Source: Paracoccus saliphilus
Lineage (GTDB): Bacteria; Pseudomonadota; Alphaproteobacteria; Rhodobacterales; Rhodobacteraceae
DNA: 64,000 nt
Direction of reading: 5' to 3'
Assembly: GCF_028553805.1 (NCBI RefSeq)
Contig: NZ_CP067140.1
Coordinates: 2,108,001 to 2,172,000, forward strand
Shown here: positions 17,149 to 26,660 of the stretch, in pieces
Layout: the number at the start of each line of letters is the position of its first letter
Position numbering within the stretch: the stretch's first letter is position 1
Position numbers and translations under genes: made by a program
The notes under the pieces: generated by a model
What the model saw: the letters and a program-made list of their open reading frames with translations, nothing else
Told to the model about the DNA's origin: nothing
The model's database searches: none

Positions 17149-17466
17149 TCAACCGCAAAGACCGCTCGAATCATGGCGAGGCTGGCCGGGTCCGGCTGGT
17201 TCCTGCTCGACATAAAGAGCTTGCGCCTCGCTTGCCGGTCCACGGCGTGTTCCGAGCGCGACGATCTCGAATATCCGCACCCGGCCATGGGCAGAAACGA
17301 CCAGCCGATCCCCCGGCCGGACCGCCCGTCCCGGCTTGCGGCAGGGCTGACCGTTCAGACGAATACCCCCCGCCTCGACGCGCGAAGCAGCAAGCCCGCG
17401 CGTCTTGAACAGCCGCGCATGGAACAGCCATTTATCCAGCCGCAGACTGCCGGGATCAGCCGTCAC
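17149..17466 (-). CDS. RNA-binding S4 domain protein (HslR-like)
   Basis: 105 residues. The S4 RNA-binding domain occupies most of it: LRLDKWLFHARLFKTRGLAA, then GGIRLNGQPCRKPGRAVRPG and DRLVVSAHGRVRIFEIVALG. Related to HslR/Hsp15, which binds stalled 50S subunits. The GTG start at 17466 overlaps the helicase stop (GTGA), so it is translated with the helicase. The C-terminus is shorter than many homologues, which carry a basic tail; a nearby frameshift cannot be excluded. The 256-bp gap to fdxA shows no gene. Confidence 0.85.
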   Translation of the reverse strand: MTADPGSLRLDKWLFHARLFKTRGLAASRVEAGGIRLNGQPCRKPGRAVRPGDRLVVSAHGRVRIFEIVALGTRRGPASEAQALYVEQEPAGPGQPRHDSSGLCG

Positions 17467-20306
17467 TTCTTGTCTTTGAGCGCCGCCAGGACGGCGAAGG
17501 GGCTGTCGGGATCAGCCTTCTTCTCGGGCCGTGAATGGAAAGTCTTGGGGCCTTGCGGCTTGCCGCCCTTCTTCGGGCCGCCCTTGCCGCGAGGCTTGCC
17601 GCCTTCACGACCGGGCTTGCCACCCTCGGCCCGTCCCTCCTTGCGGGGGCCGCGACGCCCCTGCCCTTCACCTTGCGGACGACGATTGCCGCGTGGCTTG
17701 GGAGCCCAACGGAAGGTATAGAACACTTCCATCTCGACCGGCATCTCTTCGTCCGGGGCAGCCTCGCCCGCCGCCTCTGCCTCGGCACGGCGCTTTTCGG
17801 CTTGTTCGGCCTCCCATTTTGCACGGGTCTCGGCAGCTAGGACGCTTTCCTCTTCTGTCATCGGCGCATCCGATGCCTCGGGTTCGGGCGCGGCTGCGGC
17901 GGCTGTGGGCGGCACCGGCTCTGCTGCCTTCACCTTCTCCCGCTCGCCCTTCTCGGCAGCATAGCCAAGACCCTGCATCAGCCCGGCGAATTGCTCGAGC
18001 GTCATGCCGGTGATCGACAACATATCGGCATTCGCCTCGAACCCGCCGCGCGTATCCTGGGCGCGCAGCAGATCGGCAAGGCGTTCCAGCATGTCGATGC
18101 GGATCGCACGTTCGCCCGCGGGGCGATAGCCGGACAGCGTGTAATAGCCCTCCGGCACCTCGGGGATATGCGGGATCGTGACCAGGCCGGGCGGCGGGCT
18201 TTCGGGAAACTCCTCCAGCCCCTCGACCAGCGACCACAACACCAGCCGCAACCGCGTCGGCGCGGGCTTCAGCAGGGCTGGCATGAAAATGGTGAACTGG
18301 CCGAAACGGACGCCATGCTTGCGCAGCATTCCCCGCGCTTCCTGGTCGAGCTCCTTCACCTCGGCGGCCACGCCTTCGCGGGGCAGCACGCCAAGCGATT
18401 CGACCAGGCGGAAGGCAAAGCCCTTGGCCAGTCCGGTCAGCGCCTCGTCCTTCTGCATGGTCATCAACGGCTCGAACAGCGCAGCCACCTTGCGGTCGAT
18501 GAAATGCTGCAACCGGCGGCGAACCTTTTCGGTGATCTCGGGACCGGCCTCGTCATCGACGAAAACCTCGACGCCGGGATTGAACGCATCCGCGCCCTTG
18601 GCCAGTTTGCCCACCGCGGCTTCGCCCCACATGAGCCCACCCTGTTCGGTGAAATCCAGCTCTGTATCGGGCGCATTGTAGAAACGGTCGGCGCGCAGAT
18701 GGAAATGCGGGCGCAATGCCTCGTAGCTGACACGGTTCAGCATCTTCGCCTCATCCGCTGTCGCGGTCTGGTCGGGGCGGAAACGGAAACCTTCCAACCG
18801 GCCGGCAAACTCGCCCTCGACCGTCACTTCGCCCTTGTCATTCACTTCAGCCACAAGGCTCTCCTTCTGCTTGAGCCGGCGCAGCAGCACGGATGTGCGC
18901 CGGTCCACAAATCTTTGGGTCAGAGCCGCATGAAGCGCATCCGACAATCGGTCTTCTACCGCGCGAGTCTCGTCACGCCAATGGTTTTCGTCCTCGACCC
19001 AACCACCTCGTTGCGCCACATAGGTCCAGGTGCGGATATATGCCAGCCGTTTCGACAGCGCGTCTATATCGCCATGGGTGCGATCGATTCGCTCGATCGC
19101 CCGCGACAACCAGTCTGACGGAATCGACCCTTCCTGCAAAAACCCGAAGATCCGGGCCAGCAGGCCGGAATGCTCGGAGGGGGATATGCTGCGAAAATCC
19201 GGCACCCGGCAGACATCCCAAAGCAGCCGCACATCGCGCCCGCCCTGCACACGATCCCGGATCTCGGGCAGGTCGCGCAGGGTTTTCAGGGCCGCCAGAT
19301 CGTCGGCCTCGCGCCCCCGCGACAGGCGCTCGTGCCCCGGCGCCACTTCGAGGCTGGAGACCAGCCGGTCCATCGTCCCGAATTCCAGATCCGGGTTGCG
19401 CCACATCAGCCGCTGGATCGGCGCGAAACGGTGGTTCTCGAGGGCATCGATCAGTCCCTCGTCCAGGGGCTGCGCCTCGCCGGTCACGCCGAACGTGCCC
19501 GCGTCGGTATGCCGCCCCGCCCGGCCCGCGATCTGGCCCAGTTCATGCGGGAACAGCGGGCGGACGCGGCGCCCATCGAATTTATGCGTCGCACTGAAGG
19601 CAACATGGCTGATATCGAGGTTCAGCCCCATGCCAATGGCGTCAGTCGCGACCAGATAATCGACCTCGCCCGCCTGATACATCGCCACCTGGGCATTGCG
19701 CGTCCTTGGGCTGAGCGCCCCCATGACCACCGCGCAGCCGCCCTTTTGTCGCCGGATCAGTTCGGCCATCGCATAGACGTCATCGACGCTGAAGCCGACG
19801 ATGGCCGAACGTGCGGGCATGCGCGACAATTTCCTGGACCCCGCCCAGCCAAGAGTGGAAAACCGCTCCCGCCGCTGGAACTGAACATCCGGGATCAGCG
19901 CCGAGATGGCCGGGCGCATCGTGTCACTGCCCAGAAGCAGGGTCTCGTGCAACCCGCGCATATTCAGCAGCCGGTCGGTAAAGACATGACCGCGTTCCGG
20001 GTCGGCGCAAAGCTGGATCTCGTCGATGGCGACGAAATCGGCACCGATCGCGGGCATGGCCTCGGTTGTCGCGACCCAGTATTGCACCCTCTCGGGCACG
20101 ATCCGTTCCTCGCCCGTGACCAGCGCCACGACCGAGGGCCCACGGGCCTTGACGATCCGGTCATAGACCTCGCGCGCCAGCAGCCGCAGAGGCAGGCCGA
20201 TGACCCCTGTCCGATGGGCCAGCATCCGTTCGATGGCGTAATGGGTCTTGCCGGTGTTGGTCGGGCCGAGGACCGCGGTGATCTGGCCGCGTGATTGCAT
20301 GTTCAT
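17463..20306 (-). CDS. Suv3-type DExH RNA helicase with basic C-terminal tail
   Basis: 947 residues, the bacterial counterpart of the mitochondrial Suv3 RNA helicase. Motif I is GPTNTGKTHYAIERM near residue 14, motif II is the variant DEIQLCADPERGH, then GSDTMRP, VVMGALSPRTRN, TDAIGMGLNLDI and the motif VI block QIAGRAGRH. A long helical region follows. From about residue 800 there is an Ala/Pro/Glu-rich linker and then a highly basic Gly/Lys/Arg/Pro tail resembling unstructured RNA-binding tails. Likely role: RNA unwinding in turnover or ribosome work (inference from family). Coupled to the S4 gene. Confidence 0.9.
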   Translation of the reverse strand: MNMQSRGQITAVLGPTNTGKTHYAIERMLAHRTGVIGLPLRLLAREVYDRIVKARGPSVVALVTGEERIVPERVQYWVATTEAMPAIGADFVAIDEIQLCADPERGHVFTDRLLNMRGLHETLLLGSDTMRPAISALIPDVQFQRRERFSTLGWAGSRKLSRMPARSAIVGFSVDDVYAMAELIRRQKGGCAVVMGALSPRTRNAQVAMYQAGEVDYLVATDAIGMGLNLDISHVAFSATHKFDGRRVRPLFPHELGQIAGRAGRHTDAGTFGVTGEAQPLDEGLIDALENHRFAPIQRLMWRNPDLEFGTMDRLVSSLEVAPGHERLSRGREADDLAALKTLRDLPEIRDRVQGGRDVRLLWDVCRVPDFRSISPSEHSGLLARIFGFLQEGSIPSDWLSRAIERIDRTHGDIDALSKRLAYIRTWTYVAQRGGWVEDENHWRDETRAVEDRLSDALHAALTQRFVDRRTSVLLRRLKQKESLVAEVNDKGEVTVEGEFAGRLEGFRFRPDQTATADEAKMLNRVSYEALRPHFHLRADRFYNAPDTELDFTEQGGLMWGEAAVGKLAKGADAFNPGVEVFVDDEAGPEITEKVRRRLQHFIDRKVAALFEPLMTMQKDEALTGLAKGFAFRLVESLGVLPREGVAAEVKELDQEARGMLRKHGVRFGQFTIFMPALLKPAPTRLRLVLWSLVEGLEEFPESPPPGLVTIPHIPEVPEGYYTLSGYRPAGERAIRIDMLERLADLLRAQDTRGGFEANADMLSITGMTLEQFAGLMQGLGYAAEKGEREKVKAAEPVPPTAAAAAPEPEASDAPMTEEESVLAAETRAKWEAEQAEKRRAEAEAAGEAAPDEEMPVEMEVFYTFRWAPKPRGNRRPQGEGQGRRGPRKEGRAEGGKPGREGGKPRGKGGPKKGGKPQGPKTFHSRPEKKADPDSPFAVLAALKDKK

Positions 20307-20310
20307 GATG

Positions 20311-20892
20311 TCAGATATCGGTGCCGGTTTGTTGCTTTTCCAGCCTTGCCACCCCGTCGATGGCCTCTTGCTGATGAGGATGGATCTTCAGGCTTTCGCG
20401 ATAGGCGGCCAATGCCCCCTCCTCATCCTCCATCTCTTCCAGAATCACACCAAGCTGGGTCAGGGCGCCGAAATGCCTCGGCTCAAGCTCCAACGTGCGG
20501 GCCAGATCAGCGGCGGCGGGACCGAAATAACCGGCCGTGGCAAAGGCCGCCGACCGTGCCTGCCAGCCAGCGGCAAAATCCGGCGCGTGGTCCGTCAGCG
20601 CGGTCAGATGACCGATGGCGGCGTCCAGATCACCCATGTCCAATGCCTCCTCTCCGCGCTTGAGCAGCAGATCCATGGCAGGCGAGCCGGATTTCGACCA
20701 TTCCCGCAGGATATCTGCTTCGGCGATTCGCCATGCGTCGTTGTCGGGCCGGGCAAGCTGCGCGAACAGGTCGTCCAGATCGGTATCCTGCGCCGCAGCG
20801 GCGAATCCCGCCCATATCACGATCACGCATGCGGTGATTGCACGATTGCATGCCGTAACGATAAGGTGGAAAAAAGTTCGAACCGGGCGCAT
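20311..20892 (-). CDS. Tetratricopeptide repeat protein with N-terminal signal
   Basis: 193 residues from the ATG at 20892. Residues 10-34 are hydrophobic (ACNRAITACVIVIWAGFAAA) and end in AQD, so the protein is probably exported or anchored. Three TPR-like helix pairs follow: GEEALDMGDLDAAIGHLTAL, ARSAAFATAGYFGPAAADLA and GVILEEMEDEEGALAAYRES. Four bases separate its stop from the helicase start, suggesting one transcript. The frame stays open a further 380 bases upstream, but that part overlaps the SCP2 gene and is not coding. Partner unknown. Confidence 0.82.
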   Translation of the reverse strand: MRPVRTFFHLIVTACNRAITACVIVIWAGFAAAAQDTDLDDLFAQLARPDNDAWRIAEADILREWSKSGSPAMDLLLKRGEEALDMGDLDAAIGHLTALTDHAPDFAAGWQARSAAFATAGYFGPAAADLARTLELEPRHFGALTQLGVILEEMEDEEGALAAYRESLKIHPHQQEAIDGVARLEKQQTGTDI

Positions 20893-20953
20893 ATCGTGAA
20901 TGTAACCACAGAGCCCGCCGGGCACCAGACATAGCGCAAGGAGACGCAAAGAA

Positions 20954-21238
20954 ATGAGCGACATCGTGAACGCCGCCGTCGAGAAGCTGAACGAGAAGAT
21001 CGGCAGCTTTTCCTCGACCGCCAAATTCGTGATCGAGAATGAAGGATCGATCATGATCGACGACAACGGCGTGCGCGAAGGCGACGACGAGGCGGAGGTG
21101 ACATTGACGGCCAGCCGCGAGACATTCGAGGGTATCCTGGATGGCAGCGTCAACCCGACCACCGCCTTCATGAGCGGCAAGCTCCAGCTCGACGGCGACA
21201 TGAGCGTGGCCATGCAACTGGGCCAGGCCCTGTCGTGA
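20954..21238 (+). CDS. SCP2 sterol-binding domain protein
   Basis: 94 residues forming a lone SCP2 domain, a small fold that binds lipid-like molecules. Recognised by FSSTAKFVIENEGSIMIDDN, the AEVTLTASRETFEGILDG core and the C-terminal FMSGKLQLDGDMSVAMQLG. An AAGGAGA ribosome site precedes the ATG. Eleven bases separate it from the hydrolase gene, so the two likely form an operon; a lipid-related role is possible but not shown. Confidence 0.9.
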   Translation: MSDIVNAAVEKLNEKIGSFSSTAKFVIENEGSIMIDDNGVREGDDEAEVTLTASRETFEGILDGSVNPTTAFMSGKLQLDGDMSVAMQLGQALS

Positions 21239-21249
21239 ACGGCTGACGC

Positions 21250-22212
21250 ATGATCGAACAGGCACCGTTTCACCAGCTTCCCGGCGATCCCCTGTCACCC
21301 GGCTCGGCTTTCTGGGTCAAGGCAGAGGATGACATACGGCTGCGGCTCGCGCTGTGGCGCTGCGAGGGCATCGATCCGGTGGGCGGGGTGCTGCTTTTTC
21401 CCGGCCGCACCGAATATATCGAGAAATATGCCCCCTTCGCGCGCAAGCTGACCGATGCGGGCTACGAGGTGCTGGCGATCGACTGGCGGGGCCAGGGGCT
21501 GTCGGACCGGTTGCTCGACGATCCGAGGCCGGGTCACATCCGGGAATTCAAGGATTACCAGCGCGACGTGATCGAAATGGTGGTCGCGGCCTCGCAGGTC
21601 GATCTGCCGAAACCATGGCACCTGCTGGCCCATTCGATGGGCGGCTGTATCGGGCTGGCGGCGCTGTTCGACGAATTGCCGGTCTCCAGCGCGGTGTTTT
21701 CCGCCCCGATGTGGGGGATCGAGCCGCATGGGATACCCCGGCCCGTCGCCCTGGCGGTGACCTCATTGGCAAAACGGCTCGGCCTTGGAGAGCGTCCGAC
21801 TCCCGGCACCGGCGCGAAAGGCACCTATTTCCTGGACGAGGCTTTCGGTTCGAATCTGCTGACAGGTGATCTCGGTGAATGGACACGGCTCTTGCACGAG
21901 GCCGCAGCTTGGCCCGACCTGACCATCGGCGGGGCAAGTTTCCAGTGGCTCGGCGAAGCCCTGCGGGAATGTGCGCGGCTGTCGGCGCTGCCCTCGCCCG
22001 ATCTGCCGGTGACGGTATCGGTCGGGGACAAAGAGAAAATCGTGTCGTCCCAGGCCATCCGCGACCGCGCGGGACGTTGGGACGATTCCCGCCTGCTGGA
22101 ATTTGAGGATTGCCGCCACGAAGTCGTCATGGAAGTTCCCGATCTGCGGAACCGGTTCCTTGAGGCGACCCTGCAGCAATTCGATGTCGCGCGGCAGCGA
22201 ATCGTCGCTTAG
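21250..22212 (+). CDS. Alpha/beta hydrolase, lysophospholipase-like
   Basis: 320 residues, Hydrolase_4 (monoacylglycerol lipase/lysophospholipase L2-like) type. The oxyanion region VLLFPGRTEYIEKYAPFARK, the DWRGQGLSDRL motif and the nucleophile elbow LLAHSMGGCIG (Ser near residue 134) are present, and the catalytic Asp/His are likely in VSVGDKEKIVS and EDCRHEVVMEVPD. No signal peptide, so probably cytosolic or membrane-peripheral. Follows the SCP2 gene closely. Confidence 0.88.
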   Translation: MIEQAPFHQLPGDPLSPGSAFWVKAEDDIRLRLALWRCEGIDPVGGVLLFPGRTEYIEKYAPFARKLTDAGYEVLAIDWRGQGLSDRLLDDPRPGHIREFKDYQRDVIEMVVAASQVDLPKPWHLLAHSMGGCIGLAALFDELPVSSAVFSAPMWGIEPHGIPRPVALAVTSLAKRLGLGERPTPGTGAKGTYFLDEAFGSNLLTGDLGEWTRLLHEAAAWPDLTIGGASFQWLGEALRECARLSALPSPDLPVTVSVGDKEKIVSSQAIRDRAGRWDDSRLLEFEDCRHEVVMEVPDLRNRFLEATLQQFDVARQRIVA

Positions 22213-22244
22213 GCGATCCGGACCGGCGAGTTCGAGCCGGATGC

Positions 22245-22271
22245 AAAAAGGGCCGCAGATTGGCGGCCCTT
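22245..22271. terminator. Bidirectional terminator between hydrolase and peroxiredoxin genes
   Basis: AGGGCCGC at 22249-22256 pairs with GCGGCCCT at 22263-22270 over a six-base loop. AAAAA precedes the stem, giving TTTTT on the minus strand, so it mainly ends the peroxiredoxin transcript and can also serve the hydrolase gene. Confidence 0.8.
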
Positions 22272-22291
22272 CACCGTCTCGATGAATTGGC

Positions 22292-22840
22292 TCAGGCCGG
22301 TTCGGCCACGCGAGCGTTCTGAAGCCAAGCCAGGACCGACTCGGGCGAGGTTTCGCCATAAGGGTCCTCGGGGCAGTCATCCATGCGGCCCGGTTCTTCG
22401 AACCATGCCTCGACAACGCCATCATCGATCACAGCCGCATAGCGCCACGACCGCGCGCCGAAGCCCAGATTGTCCTTGCGCACGAGCATGCCGGCCTTCT
22501 CGGTGAATTCGCCCGAGCCGTCGGGAATGACTTTCACATTCTCCAGCCCCTGCGACTTGGCCCATTGGTTCATGACGAAACTGTCATTCACCGACAGGCA
22601 ATAGATCGCGTCGATACCCGCCTCACGCATCTCGCCGAAGGATTTCTCGAATCCCGGCAATTGGTAAGTCGAACAAGTCGGGGTGAAGGCGCCGGGCAGC
22701 GAGAACAGCACCACGCGCTTGCCCTTGAAATAATCGTCGGTCGTCACTGCCTGCCAGCGGAACGGGTTCGGACCGCCGACCGCTTCGTCACGAATGCGGG
22801 TCTGGAAGGTCACATGGGGAAGCTTGTCACCGATCTTCAT
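22292..22840 (-). CDS. Peroxiredoxin (Prx5 type)
   Basis: 182 residues. Thiol peroxidase that reduces hydrogen peroxide or alkyl hydroperoxides. The peroxidatic cysteine lies in LPGAFTPTCSTYQLPGFEKS near residue 55, and VNDSFVMNQWAKSQ and GFGARSWRYAAVIDDGVVEA are typical of the Prx5/glutaredoxin-dependent group. A possible resolving Cys occurs late, in DDCPEDPYG. Reductant unknown. Single gene, divergent from lipA. Confidence 0.93.
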   Translation of the reverse strand: MKIGDKLPHVTFQTRIRDEAVGGPNPFRWQAVTTDDYFKGKRVVLFSLPGAFTPTCSTYQLPGFEKSFGEMREAGIDAIYCLSVNDSFVMNQWAKSQGLENVKVIPDGSGEFTEKAGMLVRKDNLGFGARSWRYAAVIDDGVVEAWFEEPGRMDDCPEDPYGETSPESVLAWLQNARVAEPA

Positions 22841-22986
22841 TTGTCTTGTCCTTTTCCATCATGAGTGCCTCCCCCCTCATATCCGTGCCGCGCCGCAGCA
22901 CAGATATGCGGATGCAGCATGGAGAGTGCCGTTGATCAACCCCCTGTTTGCGATTAGGTAGAAGAAAACTCATCGAAAGGTCGGAG

Positions 22987-23940
22987 ATGACCGAGACGAC
23001 GATCCCACACCGCCAGCGCCATCCGGAAAAAGCTCATCGCGCCGATCAGTCGCAGCCCCGGAAACCCGATTGGATTCGGGTCAAGGCCCCAACGTCCGAG
23101 GGTTACAAACAGACCCGCGACATCCTGCGCGAGAATCGCCTCTCTACGGTTTGCGAAGAGGCAGGCTGTCCAAATGTCGGCGAATGCTGGAGCCAGGGCC
23201 ACGCCACCATGATGATCATGGGCGAGATCTGCACGCGCGGCTGCTCATTCTGCAACGTCATTACCGGCAGACCCGATGCGCTGGACGTGTTCGAGCCGGG
23301 ACGGGTCGCCCATGCCGTACAGAAGCTGGGGCTCAGCCACGTGGTGATCACCAGCGTGGACCGCGACGACCTGGATGATGGCGGGGCCGAGCATTTCGCC
23401 CAGACAATCCGCGCCATCCGCCATCGTTCGCCGGACTCGACCATCGAGGTGCTGACCCCGGATTTCCTGAAATCCAAACCCGGATCGCTGGAAACCGTGG
23501 TCGAGGCGCGACCCGATGTGTTCAACCACAACCTGGAAACTGTCCCCGGCCTTTACCCTTCGGTCCGTCCCGGCGCGCGCTATTTCCATTCCCTGCGGCT
23601 GTTGCAGCGGGTGAAGGAATTGGACCCGGCGATGTTCACCAAGTCCGGGATCATGGTCGGGTTGGGCGAAGATCGGCAGAGCGTCCTGCAAGTGATGGAC
23701 GACATGCGCGCCGCCGATGTCGATTTCATCACCATTGGACAATATCTGCAGCCGACCTCGAAACACCACCGGCTCGATCGCTTCGTCACGCCCGAAGAAT
23801 TCGCGGGTTACGAGAAATCGGCCTATGGCAAGGGCTTCCTGATGGTATCGGCCACACCTCTGACGCGCTCTTCATATCACGCGGGCGACGATTTCGCGCG
23901 TCTTCGCTCTGCAAGACTGGCAAAGCTTGGGCAGGCATGA
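22987..23940 (+). CDS. lipA: Lipoyl synthase
   Basis: Radical SAM enzyme inserting two sulfurs into octanoyl-protein to form lipoate. 317 residues from the ATG at 22987, preceded by GGTCGGAG; a longer upstream frame is less likely. The auxiliary cluster motif is [13 protein letters not shown], and the radical SAM motif is CTRGCSFC (CxxxCxxC). The family blocks [27 protein letters not shown] and [15 protein letters not shown] are intact, and the conserved SSYHAGDDF tail is present. Confidence 0.97.
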   Translation: MTETTIPHRQRHPEKAHRADQSQPRKPDWIRVKAPTSEGYKQTRDILRENRLSTVCEEAGCPNVGECWSQGHATMMIMGEICTRGCSFCNVITGRPDALDVFEPGRVAHAVQKLGLSHVVITSVDRDDLDDGGAEHFAQTIRAIRHRSPDSTIEVLTPDFLKSKPGSLETVVEARPDVFNHNLETVPGLYPSVRPGARYFHSLRLLQRVKELDPAMFTKSGIMVGLGEDRQSVLQVMDDMRAADVDFITIGQYLQPTSKHHRLDRFVTPEEFAGYEKSAYGKGFLMVSATPLTRSSYHAGDDFARLRSARLAKLGQA

Positions 23941-24038
23941 CCTGCTGACAGGAGTGTTGGAAACAGCCCGCAAACTGCGCAAATAAGGCGTCGTAGGTCT
24001 TGCAAATTCCCGCGTTCCGTCTTACCCGGTTTTCCAGT

Positions 24039-24122
24039 GCCCGAGTGGCGGAATGGTAGACGCAGCGGATTCAAAATCCGCCGGAGCAATCCATGCCGGT
24101 TCGAGTCCGGCCTCGGGTACCA
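24039..24122 (+). tRNA. tRNA-Leu (anticodon CAA)
   Basis: 84-nt class II tRNA. Acceptor GCCCGAG (24039-24045) pairs with CTCGGGT (24112-24118), followed by the discriminator A and an encoded CCA. The anticodon arm GCGGATT-CAA-AATCCGC reads TTG codons, a long variable arm follows, and the T-arm is GCCGGTTCGAGTCCGGC. Confidence 0.97.
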
Positions 24123-24207
24123 CATCACGGCAAAGAAGCCCCACAGGGTACTGCGGAATTACATGTGTTCCGGCAACTGGTGGTTTTCCGCATCGCCCGG
24201 GAAGCAG

Positions 24208-25242
24208 TCACCCGATCCGGTTCACATGCCCCATCTTGCGTCCCGGCCGGGCCTCGCCCTTGCCATAAAGATGAAGCTGCGTTCGCGAATCCACCAGCAG
24301 TTCCGGCACCCGGTCCATATCGTCTCCGATCAGGTTTTCCATCACGACATCGACATGACGCTTGCCATCGCCGAGCGGCAATCCGGTAACGGCGCGGATA
24401 TGCTGCTCGAACTGGTCGACGGCGCAGCCCGCCTGCGTCCAGTGGCCGGAATTATGCACGCGCGGCGCGATCTCGTTCACGATCAGCCCGGTCGGGGTCA
24501 CGAACAGCTCGATCCCCATCACGCCGACATAGTCCAGCGCATTGACGATTCTGGCAGCGATCAGCACCGCGTCGGTCGTCACCTGACCCGAGAGCCCGCA
24601 GGGCACCGTCGTGGTCCGCAAAATTCCATCCCGGTGGACATTCAGCCCCGGGTCAAAGGCCGCGACCTGGCCATCGGCCGCACGGGCGATGATCACGCTT
24701 ATCTCGGCACTGAAATCGACGAACCCCTCCAATACCGAAGCCGCGCCGGTCCATTCCAGTTGTCCCGGATCGGTGATCCTGACCTGGCCCTTGCCGTCAT
24801 AACCCATGCGCCGGGTCTTGAGGATAGAAGGTGCGCCGATCCGGTCCACCGCCGCCGCCAGATCGCGCTCGGCGGGCACATCGGCGAAGGGAGCGGTCGC
24901 AAGGCCGATCTCGTTCAGAAAGGTCTTTTCGGTCAACCGGTCCTGCGACACTGCCAGGGCACGACGATTCGGGCGGATCGGCCGGATCGATTCGAGCAGA
25001 TCCAGCGCCGAGGTCGGCACGTTCTCGAATTCATAGGTAATGACATCCACGGATTCGGCAAAGGCACGCAAGGCCGCCTCGTCATCATATGGCGCGGTGG
25101 TCAGGGCATGCGCCACGTCGCCGGCAGGCGCGGCACCCGGCTCATAGATATGGCAGCGCAATCCCAACCTGCTTGCGGCAGCCGACAGCATCCGGCCCAG
25201 CTGACCGCCCCCCAGAATACCGATATCGCGGATTTCACTCAT
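24208..25242 (-). CDS. purK: 5-(carboxyamino)imidazole ribonucleotide synthase
   Basis: ATP-grasp enzyme of purine synthesis that carboxylates AIR to N5-CAIR, the substrate of PurE. 344 residues from the ATG at 25242 ([20 protein letters not shown]). Typical motifs: [25 protein letters not shown], and [20 protein letters not shown] with the metal-binding Glu/Asn. The start lies eight bases inside the purE 3' end, so purE and purK are coupled as usual. Confidence 0.96.
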   Translation of the reverse strand: MSEIRDIGILGGGQLGRMLSAAASRLGLRCHIYEPGAAPAGDVAHALTTAPYDDEAALRAFAESVDVITYEFENVPTSALDLLESIRPIRPNRRALAVSQDRLTEKTFLNEIGLATAPFADVPAERDLAAAVDRIGAPSILKTRRMGYDGKGQVRITDPGQLEWTGAASVLEGFVDFSAEISVIIARAADGQVAAFDPGLNVHRDGILRTTTVPCGLSGQVTTDAVLIAARIVNALDYVGVMGIELFVTPTGLIVNEIAPRVHNSGHWTQAGCAVDQFEQHIRAVTGLPLGDGKRHVDVVMENLIGDDMDRVPELLVDSRTQLHLYGKGEARPGRKMGHVNRIG

Positions 25243-25720
25243 CGACGGGCTCCTCAGGGATCGAGGCCGACAGAGCCTCCCGCCACTGGTCCAGCCGTTC
25301 GGCAAGTTCCGGGTCGCTGACAGCCAGGATTCCCGCCGCCATCAACCCGGCATTCGCAGCCCCCGCCGCACCGATGGCCATGGTCGCCACCGGAAAGCCC
25401 TTGGGCATCTGCACGATGGAGTAAAGCGAATCGACTCCGGACAGCGCCCGTGTCTGCACCGGCACGCCAATCACCGGCACACGCGTCTTGGAGGCCATCA
25501 TGCCCGGCAGATGCGCCGCCCCTCCGGCCCCGGCGATAATCACCTTCAGCCCTCGAGAGACCGCTGTCTTGCCATAGTCCCATAGCCGGTCCGGCGTTCG
25601 ATGGGCGCTGACGATCTTTGCCTCATAGCCCACGCCCAGCTCATCCAGGATCTGCGCGGCCTCGCGCATGGTCGGCCAATCCGATTGGCTGCCCATGATG
25701 ATTCCGACCGGTTTTTCCAT
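25235..25720 (-). CDS. purE: N5-carboxyaminoimidazole ribonucleotide mutase
   Basis: 161 residues from the ATG at 25720 ([18 protein letters not shown]), with AGGGGCAGGG ahead. Class I Pur[10 protein letters not shown], the catalytic-His loop [10 protein letters not shown] and [14 protein letters not shown] are all present, as is PVIGVPVQT. Turns N5-CAIR into CAIR. Overlaps purK. Confidence 0.96.
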   Translation of the reverse strand: MEKPVGIIMGSQSDWPTMREAAQILDELGVGYEAKIVSAHRTPDRLWDYGKTAVSRGLKVIIAGAGGAAHLPGMMASKTRVPVIGVPVQTRALSGVDSLYSIVQMPKGFPVATMAIGAAGAANAGLMAAGILAVSDPELAERLDQWREALSASIPEEPVDE

Positions 25721-25777
25721 GCCCTGCCCCTTTTCGTCACGTCGGGTTCCCATAACGCGCGGGCGCGGCACCCGCAA

Positions 25778-26011
25778 TCAGGCGATGATATCGGGGGTGA
25801 CCTCATCCTCGAGCCGGGCGATCTGGTCTTTCAGCGCAAGCTTCTGCTTTTTCAGCCTTTGCAGGGTCAGCGTCGAGGTCAGTTTCTGTTCGGAAAGTGT
25901 CGTGATTTCCTGATCCAACTCGCGATGGGTGACGCGCAGCACCGCTAATTCGGCGCGAATGATCTCGTCATGCGACATCTCGTGGCTGGTTGGTTCATGG
26001 TGCATATTCAT
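25778..26011 (-). CDS. DUF465 (YdcH) family small coiled-coil protein
   Basis: 77 residues, highly charged and helical: ELAVLRVTHRELDQEITTLS and LQRLKKQKLALKDQIARLED are the standard DUF465 motif, which forms an antiparallel coiled-coil hairpin. Function unknown. The start may be the ATG 11 codons later (MSHDEIIRAEL). It is 57 bp upstream of purE on the same strand and may share its transcript. Confidence 0.85.
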   Translation of the reverse strand: MNMHHEPTSHEMSHDEIIRAELAVLRVTHRELDQEITTLSEQKLTSTLTLQRLKKQKLALKDQIARLEDEVTPDIIA

Positions 26012-26145
26012 CTGGCGATGTCCGATCGAACAGTGACGCTGGTCGCGTGAGTATAGCCGGTTGTTTCGGCTCTGTTAATATCGTCATGTTCGGGAATGCC
26101 GGGTATTTTACCGCATTCCCGGTCAACAAGAGCCTCAATACGGGT

Positions 26146-26175
26146 CTTGCACCCGGCAATTCGCGTTCACATATT
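26146..26175 (+). promoter_or_regulatory. Possible heat-shock (RpoH) promoter of hsp20
   Basis: CTTGCA at 26146-26151 and CACATAT at 26168-26174, 16 bases apart, resemble the alphaproteobacterial sigma-32 pattern (CTTGAA, then CYTATnT). It lies about 65 bp upstream of the small heat-shock gene, a fitting target. Assigned by eye. Confidence 0.35.
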
Positions 26176-26239
26176 GTTTGCAGGCGGGTTGCCGAAACGG
26201 GGCCCGCAAACCACAGTCGCTTGCAGCAAAGGGCTGAAG

Positions 26240-26650
26240 ATGAGCAAGATTTCGTTAGGGGCACATCCCTATCTGTTGGGGTTCGATCAGCTTGAGCGCA
26301 TGGCCGAACGGGCCGCGAAAGGCTCTGAGGGTTATCCGCCCTACAATATCGAGCATAACGCCTCCGACGGGTTTCGCATCACGCTGGCCGTTGCAGGCTT
26401 TGCCGAAGAGGATCTGAGCGTCACGACCGAAGATCGCCAGCTCGTGATCCGCGGGCGCATGGCAGAGACGGGCGAAGATCGGGTCTTCCTGCATCGCGGG
26501 ATCGCCGCGCGGGCCTTTCAGCGTAGTTTCGTTCTGGCCGACGGGGTCGAGGTCGTCTCGGCCCAGATGGAGAACGGGCTTTTGCATATCGATCTGCGAC
26601 GGGTTCAACCCGAACAGGTCGTCCAGACCATTCCGATCAGCCGTAAGTAA
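26240..26650 (+). CDS. Hsp20 family small heat-shock protein
   Basis: 136 residues from the ATG at 26240 (MSKISLGAHPYLLGFDQLER). The alpha-crystallin domain spans about residues 35-125: YNIEHNASDGFRITLAVAGF, EDLSVTTEDRQLVIRGRM and the end LLHIDLRRVQPEQV. It lacks the longer C-terminal IxI tail, though QTIPISRK may serve. Holdase chaperone of the IbpA type, forming oligomers that bind unfolding proteins. Eleven bases before the DUF1150 gene. Confidence 0.92.
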   Translation: MSKISLGAHPYLLGFDQLERMAERAAKGSEGYPPYNIEHNASDGFRITLAVAGFAEEDLSVTTEDRQLVIRGRMAETGEDRVFLHRGIAARAFQRSFVLADGVEVVSAQMENGLLHIDLRRVQPEQVVQTIPISRK

Positions 26651-26660
26651 GGGGATCATC

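Noticed and set aside
20893..21273. Upstream extension of the TPR protein frame
   Set aside because: Overlaps the SCP2 gene in antisense. The signal-peptide-like start is at 20892.
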